NCBI RefSeq assembly: GCF_002261345.1
Contig: NZ_NEVT01000003.1
Location: 682,001 to 746,000, forward strand
DNA from: Bordetella genomosp. 2
GTDB lineage: Bacteria > Pseudomonadota > Gammaproteobacteria > Burkholderiales > Burkholderiaceae_B
Reading direction: 5' to 3'
Length of the DNA: 64,000 bases
Numbering within the stretch: the stretch's first letter is position 1; every line of letters begins with the position of its first letter. Position numbers and translations under genes: made by a program. The notes below the pieces were generated by a model. That model was not told the origin of the DNA. It saw only the letters and a list, made by a program, of their open reading frames with translations, and did not search any database. This document shows positions 48,226 to 56,467 of this stretch, in pieces.

Positions 48226-51200
48226 TTACTTGAGAGAGCGCAGCACCGCGCGCACGGCGTCGGCGCGGGCGGGGATCTGGGCGGCCGTGAATTCGATGCG
48301 CAGCCGGTCCTGGCCGGCCAGCTTGATGTGGCGCTGCTTCTGCACCAGCTCGATGATGCGCAGCGGCTCGACGGCCGCCTTGGGGCCGAACTGCAGCAGC
48401 GCCTGGGTTTCGCTGGCGTCGATCTTGACGATGCCCAGCGGCTGCGCGGCCAGGCGCAGGCGATGGGTGGTCAGCAGGGTCTGGGCGGCCTCGGGCAGCT
48501 TGCCGAAGCGGTCGATCAGTTCTTCCTGGATGCGGATCAGGTCGTCCGCGTCGGCGGCGTGCGACAGGCGCTTGTATATGGCCAGGCGCGCGTGCACATC
48601 GGCGCAGTAGTCGGCGGGCAGCAGGGCGGGGGCGTGCAGGTTGACTTCGCAGGCCAGGTTGAACGGCGCGTCGAGGTCGGGCTCTTCGCCGGCCTTGAGG
48701 GCGCGCACGGCCTCGTTGAGCATCTCGTTGTACATCGAGAAGCCGATTTCCTGGATATTGCCCGACTGCGATTCGCCCAGCACCTCGCCGGTGCCGCGGA
48801 TTTCCAGGTCGTGCATGGCCAGGTAGAAGCCCGATCCCAGTTCTTCCATGGCCTGGATGGCCTCCAGCCGCTTCTTGGCATTGGCCGTGATGGCGTCTTC
48901 GCCGGGCGTCAGCAGGTAGGCGTAGGCCTGGTGGTGCGAGCGCCCCACGCGGCCGCGCAGCTGGTGCAGCTGGGCCAGCCCGAAGCGGTCGGCGCGATGG
49001 ATGACGATGGTGTTGGCGGTGGGGACGTCGATGCCGGTTTCGATGATGGTGGTGCACAGCAGCACGTTGTAGCGCTGCTGGTAGAAGCCCTTCATGACTT
49101 GTTCCAGCTCGCGCTCGGGCATCTGCCCGTGCGCCACGGCGACGCGCGCCTCGGGCACCAGCTCTTCGAGGCGGGCGCGCCGGTTGTGGATGGTCTCGAC
49201 TTCGTTGTGCAGAAAATAGGCCTGGCCGCCGCGCTTGAGTTCGCGCAGCAGCGCCTCGCGGATGGTGCTGCCGTCCTCGCGGCGCACGAAGGTCTTGATG
49301 GCCAGGCGCTTTTGCGGCGCGGTGGCGATGACGGAGAAGTCCCGTATGCCTTCCAGCGACATGCCCAGCGTGCGCGGGATGGGGGTGGCAGTGAGCGTCA
49401 GCACGTCGACCTCGGCGCGCAACGCCTTCAGGGCTTCCTTCTGGCGCACGCCGAAGCGGTGCTCTTCGTCGATGATGACCAGGCCCAGCCGCTTGAACCG
49501 CACCTCCTTGGAGAGGATCTTGTGGGTGCCGATGACAATGTCGACGCGGCCGTCGTTGATGCCTTGCACCGCCTCGGCCACTTCCTTGGAGGAGCGGAAG
49601 CGCGACAGCTCGACCACGCGCACCGGCCAGTCGGCGAAGCGGTCGGCGAACGTCTGCGCATGCTGTTCGGCCAGCAGCGTGGTCGGGCACAGCAGCGCCA
49701 CCTGTTTGCCGTTGGCCACCGCCAGGAAGGCCGCGCGCAGCGCGACTTCGGTCTTGCCGAAGCCGACGTCGCCGCACACCAGGCGGTCCATGGGGCGCCC
49801 GGACGTCATGTCGGCGATGACGGCCTGGATGGCCGCCGCCTGGTCGGCGGTTTCCTCGAAGCCGAAGCCTTCGGCGAAGGCCTCGTAGTCGTTCAGGGGC
49901 AGCTTGAAGACATAGCCCTCGCGGGCCGCGCGCTGCGCATACAGCGCGAGCAGCTCGGCGGCGGTGTCGCGCACCTGGCGGGCCGCCTTGCGACGCGCCT
50001 TGTCCCACTGCCCGGAGCCGAGCTGGTGCAGCGGCGCGGCGTCCGGGTCGGCGCCGCTGTAGCGGGCGATGACATGCAGTTGCGAGACCGGCACGTACAG
50101 CGTGCTGCCGTTGGCGTATTCGAGATGCAGGAATTCCATCTCGCCTTCGCCCATGTCCATGTTGACCAGGCCGTGGTAGCGGCCGATGCCGTGCTGCGCG
50201 TGCACCACCGGGTCGCCGGCGCGCAGCTCGGACAGGTCGCGCACCATGGCCTCGACGTTGCTGGCGCGCTCCTGGGCGCGGCGGCCGCGACGCGAGACGC
50301 CGGCCAGCCCGGGGTAGAGGTCGTTCTCGGTCAGGAACAGCAGGCGCGCCGAGGGAATGCCGAAACCGGCCGACAGCGGCGCGGTGGCCAGCGCGAAGGG
50401 CGCATCGGAGGCCACGAAAGCCTGGATGGACTCGGGCTGGGCCGCGGGGGCCGCGCCGAACTCGGCCAGCATCTGCGCCAGCGTTTCGCGGCGCCCCGCC
50501 GAATCGGCGCACAACAGCACGCGCGACTCGCCGCGCGCCAGCAGCGTGCGCAGCCGCGCGATGGGATCTTCGGCCCGCCGCGATACGCTGACATCCGGGG
50601 CCGGCGCGAAGTCGGGGTGGGCGGCGCCGTCGGTCAGGGCCAGGCGGGCAAAGGCCTTGAAGCGGGCATGCAGCGCTGCGCCGTCCAGGAACAGCGCCTC
50701 GGGCGGCAGCACCGGCCGTTCGCGGTCGCTCTTGAGGAAGGCGTGGCGGCTGGCGGTATCCTGCGTGAAGCGCAGCACGGCATCGTCGATGTCGCCGAGC
50801 GTCACGGTGATGGCGTCGGCCGGCAGGTAATCGAACAGCGTGGCGGTTTCGTCGAAGAACAGCGGCAGGTAGTATTCGACGCCGGCAAAGGCGATGCCGT
50901 TGCCGATGTCCTTGTAGGGCAGGGCGCGCGAAGGGTCGCCCTCGAATTCCTCGCGGAAGCGCGCGCGGAAGCGGTTGCGGGCGGCTTCGTCCATGGGGAA
51001 TTCACGGCCCGGCAGCAACTGCACTTCGCGCACCGGATAGAGGCTGCGCTGCGTATCGACATCGAAACTGCGAATGGATTCGATCTCGTCGTCGAACAGG
51101 TCGAGCCGGTACGGCACGGCCGAGCCCATGGGGAACAGGTCGATCAGGCCGCCGCGCAGGCAGAACTCGCCGGGGGCGGTGACCTGCGTGACGTGGGTGT

Positions 51201-51687
51201 AGTTGGCCAGCGTCAGTTGCGCGCGCAGCGCTGCTTCGTCGAGCCGGTCCTTCTGCTTGAACGAAAAGGTATAGGCAGCCAGGAAGGACGGCGGCGCCAG
51301 CCGGTAGAGCGCGGTGGTGACGGGCACCAGCAGCACGTCGACCGCGTGCTGCATCAGCGCATGCAGGGTTTGCAGGCGTTCGGAGACCAGGTCCTGGTGC
51401 GGCGAAAACGCGTCGTAGGGCAGCGTTTCCCAGTCGGGCAACTGGCGCACGCGCAGCTCGGGCGCGAATTGCGGGATCTCGTCGGCCAGGCGCTGGGCCT
51501 CGAGCGGCGCGGCGGTCAACACGACCAGCGGGCGGCCGCCCTGGCGGGCCAGGTCGGCCAGCAGCCAGCCGTCGGCCGAGCCGGGCGGGCGCGGTTGTGC
51601 ATAGCGGGCGCCGGGTTTCAGGGCGGACAGTGTGGCGGCAGTGGCGGGTACCCGCGAGGCCGCGTCGGAGGGCAAGGGATCGGACAT
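48226..51687 (-). CDS. mfd: Transcription-repair coupling factor
   Basis: 1153 residues. The N-terminal UvrB-homology region starts near residue 20; the RNA-polymerase-interaction domain contains DPVVHAQHGIGRYHGLVNM; the RecG-like translocase has VCGDVGFGKTEVALRAAF (Walker A), VIIDEEHRFGVRQKE (DEExH-type box) and TLTATPIPRTLGMSLEG. The C-terminal TRCF domain ends at 48226. It removes stalled RNA polymerase and recruits UvrA. It diverges from ispD with a 29-base gap that holds a shared -10 region. Confidence 0.97.
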   Translation of the reverse strand: MSDPLPSDAASRVPATAATLSALKPGARYAQPRPPGSADGWLLADLARQGGRPLVVLTAAPLEAQRLADEIPQFAPELRVRQLPDWETLPYDAFSPHQDLVSERLQTLHALMQHAVDVLLVPVTTALYRLAPPSFLAAYTFSFKQKDRLDEAALRAQLTLANYTHVTQVTAPGEFCLRGGLIDLFPMGSAVPYRLDLFDDEIESIRSFDVDTQRSLYPVREVQLLPGREFPMDEAARNRFRARFREEFEGDPSRALPYKDIGNGIAFAGVEYYLPLFFDETATLFDYLPADAITVTLGDIDDAVLRFTQDTASRHAFLKSDRERPVLPPEALFLDGAALHARFKAFARLALTDGAAHPDFAPAPDVSVSRRAEDPIARLRTLLARGESRVLLCADSAGRRETLAQMLAEFGAAPAAQPESIQAFVASDAPFALATAPLSAGFGIPSARLLFLTENDLYPGLAGVSRRGRRAQERASNVEAMVRDLSELRAGDPVVHAQHGIGRYHGLVNMDMGEGEMEFLHLEYANGSTLYVPVSQLHVIARYSGADPDAAPLHQLGSGQWDKARRKAARQVRDTAAELLALYAQRAAREGYVFKLPLNDYEAFAEGFGFEETADQAAAIQAVIADMTSGRPMDRLVCGDVGFGKTEVALRAAFLAVANGKQVALLCPTTLLAEQHAQTFADRFADWPVRVVELSRFRSSKEVAEAVQGINDGRVDIVIGTHKILSKEVRFKRLGLVIIDEEHRFGVRQKEALKALRAEVDVLTLTATPIPRTLGMSLEGIRDFSVIATAPQKRLAIKTFVRREDGSTIREALLRELKRGGQAYFLHNEVETIHNRRARLEELVPEARVAVAHGQMPERELEQVMKGFYQQRYNVLLCTTIIETGIDVPTANTIVIHRADRFGLAQLHQLRGRVGRSHHQAYAYLLTPGEDAITANAKKRLEAIQAMEELGSGFYLAMHDLEIRGTGEVLGESQSGNIQEIGFSMYNEMLNEAVRALKAGEEPDLDAPFNLACEVNLHAPALLPADYCADVHARLAIYKRLSHAADADDLIRIQEELIDRFGKLPEAAQTLLTTHRLRLAAQPLGIVKIDASETQALLQFGPKAAVEPLRIIELVQKQRHIKLAGQDRLRIEFTAAQIPARADAVRAVLRSLK

Positions 51688-51697
51688 CAGGCGGAAG

Positions 51698-51705
51698 ATT
51701 ATAAA
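51698..51705. promoter_or_regulatory. Shared bidirectional -10 region of mfd and ispD
   Basis: The 8 bases ATTATAAA contain a perfect TATAAT on the minus strand (51698-51703) for mfd and TATAAA on the plus strand (51700-51705) for ispD. Each is only 10-11 bases from its ATG and neither gene has a visible ribosome site, so both mRNAs would be nearly leaderless. Confidence 0.6.
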
Positions 51706-51716
51706 ATCTCCCGGCC

Positions 51717-52391
51717 ATGACTGATTCCCTGATCGCCATCGTGCCCGCCGCGGGCGTCGGCGCGCGCGCCGGCACGCCGGGCTTGCCCAAGCAATATCGC
51801 CTGCTGGCGGGCCAGCCCATGTTGCGCCACGCGGTGACGGCGCTGCTGGCCGATGCCCGCATCGGCGAGGTGCGCGTGGCGGTGTCGCCGGACGACGGCT
51901 GGGCCCTGCAGGCGCTGGCCGGCCTGCCGCGCACCACCTGCCGGCCGTGCGGCGGCGCGACGCGCGCCGATACCGTCGCCAACGCGCTGGCCGACAGCGG
52001 CGCGCGCGACGATGCCTGGATTCTGGTGCATGATGCCGCCCGGCCCGGGCTGCCGCGCGAGGCGCTGGCGCGCCTGATCGACGCGTGCCTGGCCGATGCC
52101 GTGGGCGGCCTGCTGGCCCTGCCGGTGGCCGACACGGTCAAGTCGGGCGGGCCGCGCGTGCGCGCCACGCTGGACCGCGACGGCCTGTGGCTGGCGCAGA
52201 CGCCGCAGATGTTCCGGGCCGGGATGCTGCGCGCCGCGCTGGCCGCGGCCAGCGCCGGCGGCGCCGTCGTCACCGATGAGGCTTCGGCGATCGAGGCGGC
52301 CGGCCATGCGCCGCTGCTGGTGCCGGGCGCGCTGCGCAATTTCAAGGTCACCTGGCCGGACGATTTCGAACTGATGGAAAAATGGCTATGA
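51717..52391 (+). CDS. ispD: 2-C-methyl-D-erythritol 4-phosphate cytidylyltransferase
   Basis: 224 residues; activates MEP with CTP in the non-mevalonate isoprenoid pathway. Marks: [20 protein letters not shown] (CTP loop), [21 protein letters not shown] and [12 protein letters not shown]. The stop overlaps ispF, the usual pairing. No ribosome site is visible before the ATG. Confidence 0.97.
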   Translation: MTDSLIAIVPAAGVGARAGTPGLPKQYRLLAGQPMLRHAVTALLADARIGEVRVAVSPDDGWALQALAGLPRTTCRPCGGATRADTVANALADSGARDDAWILVHDAARPGLPREALARLIDACLADAVGGLLALPVADTVKSGGPRVRATLDRDGLWLAQTPQMFRAGMLRAALAAASAGGAVVTDEASAIEAAGHAPLLVPGALRNFKVTWPDDFELMEKWL

Positions 52392-52876
52392 ATTTCCCCT
52401 TCCGCGTCGGGCAGGGCTACGACGTGCATGCGCTGGTCACCGGCCGGCCGCTCATCATCGGCGGCGTGACCATTCCGCACACCCACGGGCTGCAGGGCCA
52501 TTCCGACGCCGACGTGCTGCTGCACGCGATCACCGACGCTCTGCTGGGCGCGGCCGGGCTCGGGGACATCGGCCGCCATTTTCCCGACACCGACCCGACC
52601 TATCGCGGCGCCGACAGCCGCGTGCTGCTGCGCGAGGCGGTGGCCAAGGTGCGGGCGGCCGGCTGGGCGCCGGTCAACATCGACGCCACGGTGCATGCCC
52701 AGGCCCCGAAGATCGGGCCGCACGCGGCGGCCATGGTGGCCAATGTGGCGGCCGATGCGGGCATCGATCCGGCCGCGGTCAACATCAAGGCCAAGACCAA
52801 CGAGGGGCTGGGCTACCTGGGGCGCAAGGAAGGGATCGCGGCCACCGTGGTGGCGCTGCTGGCGCGCGCCTCATGA
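52388..52876 (+). CDS. ispF: 2-C-methyl-D-erythritol 2,4-cyclodiphosphate synthase
   Basis: 162 residues; closes the cyclodiphosphate in the MEP pathway as a zinc trimer. Marks: [12 protein letters not shown] (Asp-His zinc ligands), [28 protein letters not shown] (in sections) and [16 protein letters not shown]. The start is taken as the ATG overlapping the ispD stop (ATGA); another ATG lies two codons earlier at 52382. Confidence 0.96.
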   Translation: MNFPFRVGQGYDVHALVTGRPLIIGGVTIPHTHGLQGHSDADVLLHAITDALLGAAGLGDIGRHFPDTDPTYRGADSRVLLREAVAKVRAAGWAPVNIDATVHAQAPKIGPHAAAMVANVAADAGIDPAAVNIKAKTNEGLGYLGRKEGIAATVVALLARAS

Positions 52877-52934
52877 CGCGCGCAGCCCGGCGCGGGGCCG
52901 GGCTGCGTGGGAACTGCGTTTCGGTAGGAGAAGA

Positions 52935-52963
52935 TGTCTGACACCCCGCAGGGGTGTCAGACA
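52935..52963. repeat. Dispersed hairpin, copy 2, between ispF and ahpD
   Basis: Perfect 13-base arms (TGTCTGACACCCC and its complement) with a GCA loop, between two converging genes. It shares the GGTGTC/GACACC arm core and GCA-containing loop with the hairpin at 47270. Confidence 0.65.
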
Positions 52964-52988
52964 CCTGGCGCTGACTTGTTGCGGCCGC

Positions 52989-53507
52989 TTACTTGCCTTG
53001 GGCGGCCAGCGACAGGGCGGCGGCGTTGACCACCGCCGCGATGCGGCCCACGTCGCGCAACTGCTCGACGCTCAGGCCGTCCTTCTTCAGGTTCTCGTAG
53101 TGCGACTGCACGCAGAAGTGGCACTTGCCGATGATCGAGGCGGCCAGCGCGAACAGCTCGAAACGCTTCTTGTCCACGCCGCCGTGGGTGGCGTAGGCAT
53201 TCATGCGCAGCTGCGCCGGCAGGCTCTTGAGCTGGGCATCGCCGCTCATCTCGACGTACGGGTACCAGACGTTGTTCATGCCCATCAGGGCGGAAGCGGT
53301 CAGGGCGGCATTGGCGTCGCCTTCGGACAGGCCGCTCTTGAAGGCTTCGATCAGCACGGGGCTGCGCGCGGCGAAAGCGGCCGACAGGGCGGCGCCCAGG
53401 GCGTCCTCGGCGGGCAGGGTGGAGCGGGCGATCACGGCATCCAGATTCAGGCGGATATCTTTGGCCCAATCCGGCAGTTGATCTTTGATTGCTGAAAGGA
53501 ATTCCAT
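52989..53507 (-). CDS. ahpD: Alkyl hydroperoxidase AhpD
   Basis: 172 residues. The active site IIGKCHFCVQSHYENL has the CxxC pair (C129, C132) and H136, with E117 upstream (KRFELFALAAS). AhpD reduces AhpC in species that lack AhpF and has weak peroxidase activity itself. It follows ahpC, with a small hairpin and T-run between them. Confidence 0.95.
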   Translation of the reverse strand: MEFLSAIKDQLPDWAKDIRLNLDAVIARSTLPAEDALGAALSAAFAARSPVLIEAFKSGLSEGDANAALTASALMGMNNVWYPYVEMSGDAQLKSLPAQLRMNAYATHGGVDKKRFELFALAASIIGKCHFCVQSHYENLKKDGLSVEQLRDVGRIAAVVNAAALSLAAQGK

Positions 53508-53533
53508 AGTTTTTACCTATAATCTGGAGCAGG

Positions 53534-53554
53534 AAAAGCCCGGACAAGCCGGGC
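53534..53554 (-). terminator. Weak hairpin with T-run between ahpC and ahpD
   Basis: Read leftward: GCCCGG, short loop, CCGGGC, then TTTT. It could reduce ahpD transcription relative to ahpC. Confidence 0.5.
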
Positions 53555-53562
53555 CGGAAGAA

Positions 53563-54111
53563 TTACAGCGTCGCGCCGCCCAGGGTGCGATTGCACGGGC
53601 AGAGCTCATCGGTTTGCAGACCGTCGAGCAGGCGCAGCACTTCTTCGGGGTTGCGGCCGACGTTCAGGTTGTTGACCGACACGTGCTGGATGGTGTTGTC
53701 CGGATCGACGATGAAGGTGGCGCGCAGGGCGACGCCTTCGTTCTTGTCACGCACGCCGAGCTGGTCGACCAGCGAACCGGTGGTGTCGCCGAACTGGTAG
53801 TGGCCCAGCTTGTTCAGGTCCGGGTGCTCGCGGCGCCAGGCCAGCTTGACGAATTCGTTGTCGACCGAACCGCCCAGCAGGACGGCGTCGCGGTCTTCGA
53901 AATCCTTGGCCAGCTTGTTGAAACCGACGATTTCGGTCGGGCACACGAACGTGAAGTCTTTCGGGTAGAAGTAGATCACCTTCCACTTGCCGGGAAACGA
54001 GCTTTCGGTGATGTCTTCGAACGCCGAAACACCGTTTTCTTCGTGCTGGTTGAAGCCGGGCTTGACACCGGTGACCTTGAAGGGCTCGAGTTTATCGCCA
54101 ACAGTTTTCAT
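53563..54111 (-). CDS. ahpC: Alkyl hydroperoxide reductase peroxiredoxin AhpC
   Basis: 182 residues. The peroxidatic C57 is in YPKDFTFVCPTEIVGF, and two C-terminal Cys (C171 and C173, in DELCPCNRT) provide the resolving thiol, as in the AhpC that works with AhpD. It reduces peroxides and peroxynitrite in the cytosol. The ATG at 54111 gives the family start MKTVGDKLEPFKV; the frame extends 15 codons upstream without support. Confidence 0.96.
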   Translation of the reverse strand: MKTVGDKLEPFKVTGVKPGFNQHEENGVSAFEDITESSFPGKWKVIYFYPKDFTFVCPTEIVGFNKLAKDFEDRDAVLLGGSVDNEFVKLAWRREHPDLNKLGHYQFGDTTGSLVDQLGVRDKNEGVALRATFIVDPDNTIQHVSVNNLNVGRNPEEVLRLLDGLQTDELCPCNRTLGGATL

Positions 54112-54163
54112 GAGTACTCCCGTAAGTTGTTGGGTGGAATGAAGGCAGCGCCTCAAACCCTAA

Positions 54164-54192
54164 ATTCTACGCTATTGGTTATCGCTGTCTAA
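54164..54192 (-). promoter_or_regulatory. Candidate ahpC promoter inside the end of risS
   Basis: Read leftward: TTAGAC (-35), 17 bases, TAGAAT (-10), about 50 bases before the ahpC ATG. The spacer includes GATAACCAATAG, reminiscent of OxyR half-sites, but this is weak. It overlaps the last codons of risS. Confidence 0.45.
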
Positions 54193-55614
54193 TTGATAAT
54201 TTCTAAATCTGGCTTTGGGGATCTCTATGCGCGCGGTCAGTCCGCCGCCCGGGCGCGACAGCATTTTCAGCGAGCCGCCGACGTGCTTGAGCAGGCGTTC
54301 GACGATGGCCAGCCCCAGGCCCGCGCCGCTGACCCCGGTGCGCGCGGCCTCGCCGCGCGAGAAGGGCCGCAGCAGGCGGTCCACTTCCTCGGGGGCGATG
54401 CCGGGACCACGATCCGATACTTCGATGACCAGCGTATTACCTTCGGCGTGCAGGGTCATCGACAGGTGCGCCTGCCCGTCGGTGGAGCGGCCGTAGCGGC
54501 GGGCATTTTCGATCAGGTTGCTGACCACGCGCTTGAGGTCCAGCGCCGTGATGCGGGCGCGCAGCCCGGGTTCGATGGCGGCTTCGAGTTCCCCGCCCAT
54601 CGACGCCGTATGGCTGCGCTCGCGCTCGTAGAGCTCGGTCAGCACGGCCGAGATGTCGGTGGCCATCTGGGGCAGGGTGCCGGCCGGACGCGCGTATTCC
54701 ATCAACTGGCCGATGCTGTGGTCGATCTGGCCGAGGTCTTCGTCGATGGCCTGGCGCGCGTCTTCGGAGACGCCGCTCATTTCGATTTCCAGGCGCATGC
54801 GCGCCAGCGGCGTGCGCAGGTCGTGCGAAATGCCGGCCAGCATCAGTTCGCGGTCCGCCTCGGCCTGGCGCAGGTCCTTGGCCATGCGGTTGAACGAGGC
54901 GTTGAGGTCGCGGATCTCGAGCGGGCCCTGTTCCGGCAGCGGCGCGGGGGTCTCGCCGCGCGACAGCACCTGCGCCGCCCGCGCCAGGCGCGACAGCGGC
55001 CGGTTGACGAAGCCCACGCTGACCGCCGCGCCCACCAGCGACAGCAGCAGCGCGGTGGCGCCCCAGCCCAGCCATTCGATGCCGCCGGTCAGGCCGATCT
55101 GTTCGCGCTCGAACACCAGCCAGTACAGGTCCTGGTTGATCTGGAAGCTCACCCAGAAGCCGGGCACCTGGTTCACCCCCCAGGAAATCTGCGTTTCCGG
55201 GCCAAACCGGGTGCGGATGTGCTGGGCCACGCGCTGCCAGTAGTTGTCGTCGGGCAGGGCCTCGGTGAAATCGGTGACTTCGCGCGGGTAGACCTGGATG
55301 CCTTCGTTGGTGGCCAGGTCGAGCAGCAGCTTGCTGCGCTCGGCGTCATTCGAATAGATGAGCGCCGTGCGGGTGATGTTGACCGCCGTGATGACCCGCT
55401 GCGCCATCTGGTTGGCGCGCGGCCCGAGTTCCATGCTGAAGAACACCTGCAGCCAGGCGCCCAGGCTGACCAGCATCAGGGCGGCCAGCAACAGGAAGGT
55501 GCGGCCGAACAGCCCGAGCCTCAGGCGTGAGGTCAGGTTGCGGGATAACTTGCGCAAGCTGGGCACGAGACGGCGCTCCTGCCCGGGTCGAGCGGAATGA
55601 TCAGCTGCCGCCAT
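54172..55614 (-). CDS. risS: Sensor histidine kinase RisS (EnvZ-like), intact
   Basis: 480 residues. TM1 is about 38-60, a periplasmic domain of about 115 residues follows, TM2 about 180-202, then HAMP (NRPLSRLARAAQVLSRGE). The dimerisation box is GISHDLRTPLARMRLEIEM with H264; the ATPase has NLIENARRYG (N box), VSDRGPGIAPEEVD (G1) and GAGLGLAIVERLLKHVGG (G2). It pairs with RisA, needed for intracellular survival in B. bronchiseptica. The B. pertussis copy is known to be frameshifted; this one is open throughout. The start overlaps the end of risA by 14 bases. Confidence 0.93.
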   Translation of the reverse strand: MAAADHSARPGQERRLVPSLRKLSRNLTSRLRLGLFGRTFLLLAALMLVSLGAWLQVFFSMELGPRANQMAQRVITAVNITRTALIYSNDAERSKLLLDLATNEGIQVYPREVTDFTEALPDDNYWQRVAQHIRTRFGPETQISWGVNQVPGFWVSFQINQDLYWLVFEREQIGLTGGIEWLGWGATALLLSLVGAAVSVGFVNRPLSRLARAAQVLSRGETPAPLPEQGPLEIRDLNASFNRMAKDLRQAEADRELMLAGISHDLRTPLARMRLEIEMSGVSEDARQAIDEDLGQIDHSIGQLMEYARPAGTLPQMATDISAVLTELYERERSHTASMGGELEAAIEPGLRARITALDLKRVVSNLIENARRYGRSTDGQAHLSMTLHAEGNTLVIEVSDRGPGIAPEEVDRLLRPFSRGEAARTGVSGAGLGLAIVERLLKHVGGSLKMLSRPGGGLTARIEIPKARFRNYQLDSDNQ

Positions 55615-56335
55615 CCGGGACGAACACGTAGCCCAGTCCCCAGACCGTCTGGATGAACACCGGTTTGGACGGGTTCGGCTCGATCAGCTTGCGCAGACGC
55701 GAGATTTGCACGTCCAGGCTGCGATCGAAGGCTTCGTATTCGCGGCCGCGGGCCAGTTCCATGAGCTTGTCGCGCGACAGCGGGATCTTGGGATGGCGCG
55801 CGAACACCTTGAGGACCGAGAATTCGCCCGTGGTGATGGGCACCTGTTCGCCGTTGCGGGTGAGCGTGCGGGTGGACAGGTTGAGCACATACGGCCCGAA
55901 GGCGATGGATTCGTTTTCCTGGCTGGGGGCGCCGGGGTGTTCCTCGGTGCCGCGCCGGCGCAGGATCGCGTTGATGCGGGCCAGCAGTTCACGCGGGTTG
56001 AACGGCTTGGAGAGGTAGTCGTCCGCGCCCATCTCGAGGCCCACGATGCGGTCGATTTCCTCGGCCTTGGCGGTGAGCATGATGATGGGCGTGTTGTCGT
56101 GGCCTCCGCGCAGGCGGCGGCAGATCGACAGGCCGTCTTCGCCGGGGAGCATGAGGTCGAGCGCCAGCAGGTCGAAGTGTTCGCGCTGCCAGAGCTTGCC
56201 CATTTCCTTGGCGTCTTCCGCGACGAAGACGTTGAATCCTTGTTCCGACAAGTAGCGGCGCAGCAGATCGCGCAGGCGCGGGTCGTCGTCGACGACGAGG
56301 ATCTTGCGGATGGGATTGGTGTTTTGAGTATTCAT
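55601..56335 (-). CDS. risA: Response regulator RisA (OmpR family)
   Basis: 244 residues. The receiver has VVDDDP, phosphoacceptor D60 (LLALDLMLPGEDG), Thr/Lys switch residues (MLTAKAEE) and SKPFNPRELLARI. The C-terminal OmpR-type winged helix includes LTRNGEQVPITTGEFSVLKVF and ISRLRKLIEPNPSKPVFIQT. It regulates virulence-repressed and survival genes in Bordetella. It diverges from tsaB with 132 bases between. Confidence 0.95.
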   Translation of the reverse strand: MNTQNTNPIRKILVVDDDPRLRDLLRRYLSEQGFNVFVAEDAKEMGKLWQREHFDLLALDLMLPGEDGLSICRRLRGGHDNTPIIMLTAKAEEIDRIVGLEMGADDYLSKPFNPRELLARINAILRRRGTEEHPGAPSQENESIAFGPYVLNLSTRTLTRNGEQVPITTGEFSVLKVFARHPKIPLSRDKLMELARGREYEAFDRSLDVQISRLRKLIEPNPSKPVFIQTVWGLGYVFVPDGGS

Positions 56336-56453
56336 GGCCGGAAATGTAACAGCGACGAGAACCAGCGGCTAGAGGGTGTTCACAAGATATTACACATTGC
56401 GCGGTAAGGTTGAAATCCCTCGCTGTCAACCCCGGGCGGGCAGGCTGATTTCG

Positions 56454-56459
56454 TACAAT
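56454..56459 (+). promoter_or_regulatory. Candidate -10 of the tsaB-rimI gene
   Basis: TACAAT ends 8 bases before the ATG at 56468, and no ribosome site is visible, so transcription would start within 1-2 bases of the ATG. Confidence 0.45.
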
Positions 56460-56467
56460 CGGCCCCT

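Noticed and set aside
48182-50512. Extension of serB to a 1062-residue protein
   Set aside because: The upstream part is mfd read out of frame; SerB begins at 48181.
48328-51720. 1130-codon frame opposite mfd
   Set aside because: Composition is typical of a shadow frame (Gly/Ala/Arg/Val with no motif); mfd motifs are complete on the minus strand.
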